64,000 nt of DNA from Amycolatopsis sp. WAC 01376 (lineage in GTDB: Bacteria; Actinomycetota; Actinomycetes; Mycobacteriales; Pseudonocardiaceae). The notes under the pieces were generated by a model, which did no database searches, was not told the origin of the DNA, and saw nothing but the letters and a program-made list of their open reading frames with translations. The DNA lies in NCBI RefSeq assembly GCF_003947415.1, contig NZ_QHKL01000003.1:992001-1056000 (forward strand), in the 5' to 3' direction. Position numbers and translations under genes: made by a program. Positions 61,862-64,000 of this stretch are shown here, piece by piece (within the stretch, counting starts at the first letter, position 1; the number at the start of each line of letters is the position of its first letter).

Positions 61862-61879
61862 GTATACGTAATTAAATAC
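61862..61879. promoter_or_regulatory. AT-rich island in the protease/uvrC divergent region
   Basis: GTATACGTAATTAAATAC, almost all A+T in a very GC-rich region, with GTATAC and TAATTA palindromes. Probably holds promoter elements for one or both genes; no exact -35/-10 pair was fixed. Confidence 0.4.
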
Positions 61880-61967
61880 GGACCGCATCGTGGTAGGCGC
61901 CACTCGAATGAGGGTTAGGGCATGGGGGCTCGCAAGACTGTCGGTGGTGCCCCATAGGCTGGACGAC

Positions 61968-63926
61968 GTGGCTGACCCGACCACCTACCGTCCCTCGCCG
62001 GGGAGCATCCCGGACGCCCCTGGCGTGTACAAATTTCGCGATGCCACGAAGAGGGTCGTCTATGTCGGCAAGGCGAAAAGCCTCCGCAGCAGGCTGAACT
62101 CGTACTTCGCCGACATCACGGGTCTGCACCCGCGCACCCGCCAGATGGTGACCACGGCGGCGAGCGTCGAGTGGACCGTGGTGAGCACCGAGGTCGAGGC
62201 GCTCCAGCTGGAGTACAACTGGATCAAGGAGTTCGACCCTCGGTTCAACGTCCGCTACCGCGACGACAAGAGCTATCCGGTCCTCGCCGTCACGATGAAC
62301 GAGGAGTTCCCGCGCCTGCACGTCTATCGCGGCGCGCGCAAGAAGGGCGTGCGGTATTTCGGTCCGTACGCGCACGCCTGGGCCATCCGCGAAACGCTCG
62401 ATCTGCTGCTCCGGGTCTTCCCGGCGCGCACCTGCTCGGCGGGCGTCTTCAAACGGCACGGCCAGATCGGCAGGCCCTGTCTCCTCGGCTACATCGGCAA
62501 ATGTTCCGCGCCCTGCGTCGGCAAGGTCTCCGCCGACGAGCACCGCGCGATCGTCGAGGACTTCTGCGACTTCCTCGCCGGTCGCACCGACGCGCTGATC
62601 CGCCGCCTGGAACAGGAAATGGCGGCCGCGTCGGAGGAGCTGGAGTTCGAGCGCGCGGCCCGGCTGCGCGACGACCTCGGCGCGTTGCGGCGCGCGATGG
62701 AGAAGCAGGCGGTGGTGCTCGGCGACGGTACCGACGCGGACGTCGTCGCCTTCGCCCACGACGAACTCGAAGCCGCCGTCCAGGTCTTCCACGTGCGCGG
62801 CGGCCGGGTCCGCGGCCAGCGCGGCTGGGTGATCGACAAGGCCGAAGAGATGGACGTCAAAGACCTCGTCGACCATTTCCTCACGCAGTTCTACGGCGAG
62901 GAGGCCGAACGCGCGGACGACCCCGATCTCGGGTCGCCGGTGCCGCGCGAGGTCCTCGTCCCCGAGTTGCCCGCCGACGCGGAAGCGCTCGGCGAATGGC
63001 TTTCCGGGCTACGCGGTTCGAGGGTGAGCCTGCGGGTGCCGCAGCGCGGGGACAAGCGCGCGCTCGCGGAGACGGTGACGCGCAACGCCGGTGAGGCGTT
63101 CACGCAGCACAAACTGCGCCGCGCGGGCGATCTCACCGCGCGCTCGGCCGCGCTGGCGGAACTGCAGGACTACCTGGCGCTGGAAACCGCGCCGCTGCGC
63201 ATCGAATGCGTCGACATCAGCCATATCCAGGGCAGTGACGTGGTCGCCTCGCTCGTGGTCTTCGAGGACGGGATCCCGCGCAAGTCGGAGTACCGGCGTT
63301 TCGCCCTGCGCGAGGCCGCGGAGGAAGGCGACGTCGCGTCGATCGCCGAGGTCGTCCGCCGCCGGTTTTACCGCTACCTCAAGGAAACCGCCGAGGGTGT
63401 CGCGGTCGATCCGGATCGGCCGGGTATCGACCCGGAGACCGGTAAACCGCGCAAGTTCGCGTACGCGCCGAACCTGCTCGTCGTCGACGGCGCGGGCCCG
63501 CAGGCCACCGCCGCCGCGGACGTCCTCTCCGAACTGGGCGTCACCGACGTCGCCGTGGTCGGTCTGGCGAAACGGCTGGAGGAGGTGTGGCTGCCGGGCG
63601 ATCCCGATCCGGTGATCCTGCCGCGCACCTCCGACGCGCTGTATCTGTTGCAGCGGCTGCGTGACGAGGCGCACCGCTTCGCCATCCGGTACCACCGGGA
63701 GAAGCGGTCCAAGCGGATGCAGGTGTCCGCATTGGACGGTGTGCCCGGGCTGGGGCAGGCTCGGCGTACCGCGCTGATCAAGCATTTCGGCTCGGTGAAG
63801 AAACTCCGCGAAGCGCGGATAGAGGAGATCGAGGCGGTGCCCGGCTTCGGCAGGCGCACCGCGGAAGCGGTCGTCGCGGCACTCGCAGGGGAGAAAGCCG
63901 CGGCGGCGGGGGAGTCCGGTACGTGA
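61968..63926 (+). CDS. uvrC: Excinuclease ABC subunit C
   Basis: 652 residues from GTG 61968. GIY-YIG nuclease (PDAPGVYKFRDATKRVVYVG, KAKSLRSRLNSYF), Cys-rich patch (GRPCLLGYIGKCSAPCVG), UVR helix (EELEFERAARLRDDLGALRR), RNase H-like C-terminal nuclease (ECVDISHIQGSDVVASLVVF) and helix-hairpin-helix pair (GVPGLGQARRTALIKHF, AVPGFGRRTAEAVVAAL). Nucleotide excision repair. Coupled to rapZ. Confidence 0.96.
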   Translation: MADPTTYRPSPGSIPDAPGVYKFRDATKRVVYVGKAKSLRSRLNSYFADITGLHPRTRQMVTTAASVEWTVVSTEVEALQLEYNWIKEFDPRFNVRYRDDKSYPVLAVTMNEEFPRLHVYRGARKKGVRYFGPYAHAWAIRETLDLLLRVFPARTCSAGVFKRHGQIGRPCLLGYIGKCSAPCVGKVSADEHRAIVEDFCDFLAGRTDALIRRLEQEMAAASEELEFERAARLRDDLGALRRAMEKQAVVLGDGTDADVVAFAHDELEAAVQVFHVRGGRVRGQRGWVIDKAEEMDVKDLVDHFLTQFYGEEAERADDPDLGSPVPREVLVPELPADAEALGEWLSGLRGSRVSLRVPQRGDKRALAETVTRNAGEAFTQHKLRRAGDLTARSAALAELQDYLALETAPLRIECVDISHIQGSDVVASLVVFEDGIPRKSEYRRFALREAAEEGDVASIAEVVRRRFYRYLKETAEGVAVDPDRPGIDPETGKPRKFAYAPNLLVVDGAGPQATAAADVLSELGVTDVAVVGLAKRLEEVWLPGDPDPVILPRTSDALYLLQRLRDEAHRFAIRYHREKRSKRMQVSALDGVPGLGQARRTALIKHFGSVKKLREARIEEIEAVPGFGRRTAEAVVAALAGEKAAAAGESGT

Positions 63927-63943
63927 TCGGTGAAGGGACCATC

Positions 63944-64000
63944 GTGAGTGCGCAAGAAGAAGGCCGCGGTTCGGGGATGGAGGTCGCGGTCGTTTCCGGG
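63944..64000 (+). CDS. rapZ: RapZ/YvcJ-family nucleotide-binding protein, 5' end (partial)
   Basis: Only 19 codons are inside the window: SAQEEGRGSGMEVAVVSG, ending just where the family's P-loop (VSGLSGAG) begins. GTG 63944 is preferred for GAAGGGA 8 nt upstream; GTG 63923, which overlaps the uvrC stop (GTGA), is in frame and would add seven residues. uvrC-rapZ-whiA is the standard Gram-positive order, so the call rests on context as much as on sequence. Confidence 0.75.
   Translation, partial: MSAQEEGRGSGMEVAVVSG

Overview
The window is a 64-kb stretch of a high-GC Gram-positive chromosome. Gene content and order are those of a filamentous actinomycete of the Pseudonocardiales, most like Amycolatopsis; that placement is an inference from gene order, codon bias, BldD, MihF, a DasR-type regulator and the style of the intergenic repeats. 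No rRNA, tRNA, CRISPR array, insertion sequence or prophage was seen. Most neighbouring genes on the same strand overlap by 4 bp (GTGA or ATGA), so translational coupling is the rule.

Region by region. (1) 1-1184: 3' end of mltG and aroE. (2) 1.2-20.4 kb, accessory: a GrpB-methyltransferase fusion; a TetR regulator with a small membrane protein behind two identical-type operators; a secreted phosphodiesterase-fold enzyme; a mycothiol-type DinB protein; a 2-hydroxyacid dehydrogenase; an iron-box-controlled ABC transporter operon that ends in an adenylation/carrier/membrane-acyltransferase fusion protein; a serine hydrolase; a complete sugar-PTS cluster (EIIC, EIIB, EIIA, HPr) with a DasR-like repressor and a dre-type operator; a Rieske lipoprotein divergent from a membrane protein/ECF sigma/anti-sigma operon. 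(3) 20.5-25.7 kb: A24 prepilin peptidase, aroC-aroK-lipoprotein-aroB-aroQ and a GNAT-glyoxalase fusion (shikimate pathway). (4) 25.8-30.1 kb: a beta-propeller lipoprotein, a small membrane protein, an Xaa-Pro peptidase, efp and nusB. (5) 30.4-39.9 kb: bldD, then the pyrimidine operon pyrR-pyrB-pyrC-membrane protein-carA-small ORF-carB-pyrF behind a PyrR-binding RNA loop. (6) 40.0-46.3 kb: mihF-gmk-rpoZ-coaBC, metK, priA. (7) 46.4-49.7 kb: a divergent pair of secreted enzymes, a pyroglutamyl-peptidase-like protein and gamma-glutamyltransferase. (8) 49.9-56.8 kb: fmt-rsmB-flavoprotein, a D-Ala-D-Ala carboxypeptidase-like protein, a two-component system, rpe. (9) 56.9-64 kb: ribE-ribBA-ribH with a PH-like membrane protein, xth, a secreted trypsin-like protease, uvrC and the start of rapZ.

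The strongest candidate for something new is the iron-regulated operon at 7.1-13.1 kb, in which a ferric-type ABC importer is translationally coupled to one polypeptide that joins an AMP-forming ligase, a carrier domain and a multi-pass acyltransferase-3 domain (a DltA-DltC-DltB logic in a single chain). The second is a set of intergenic palindromes: nested ones with a common core at 2.7, 5.4 and 20.0 kb, and many 20-30-bp-arm hairpins of two sequence families, some in places where they cannot be simple terminators.
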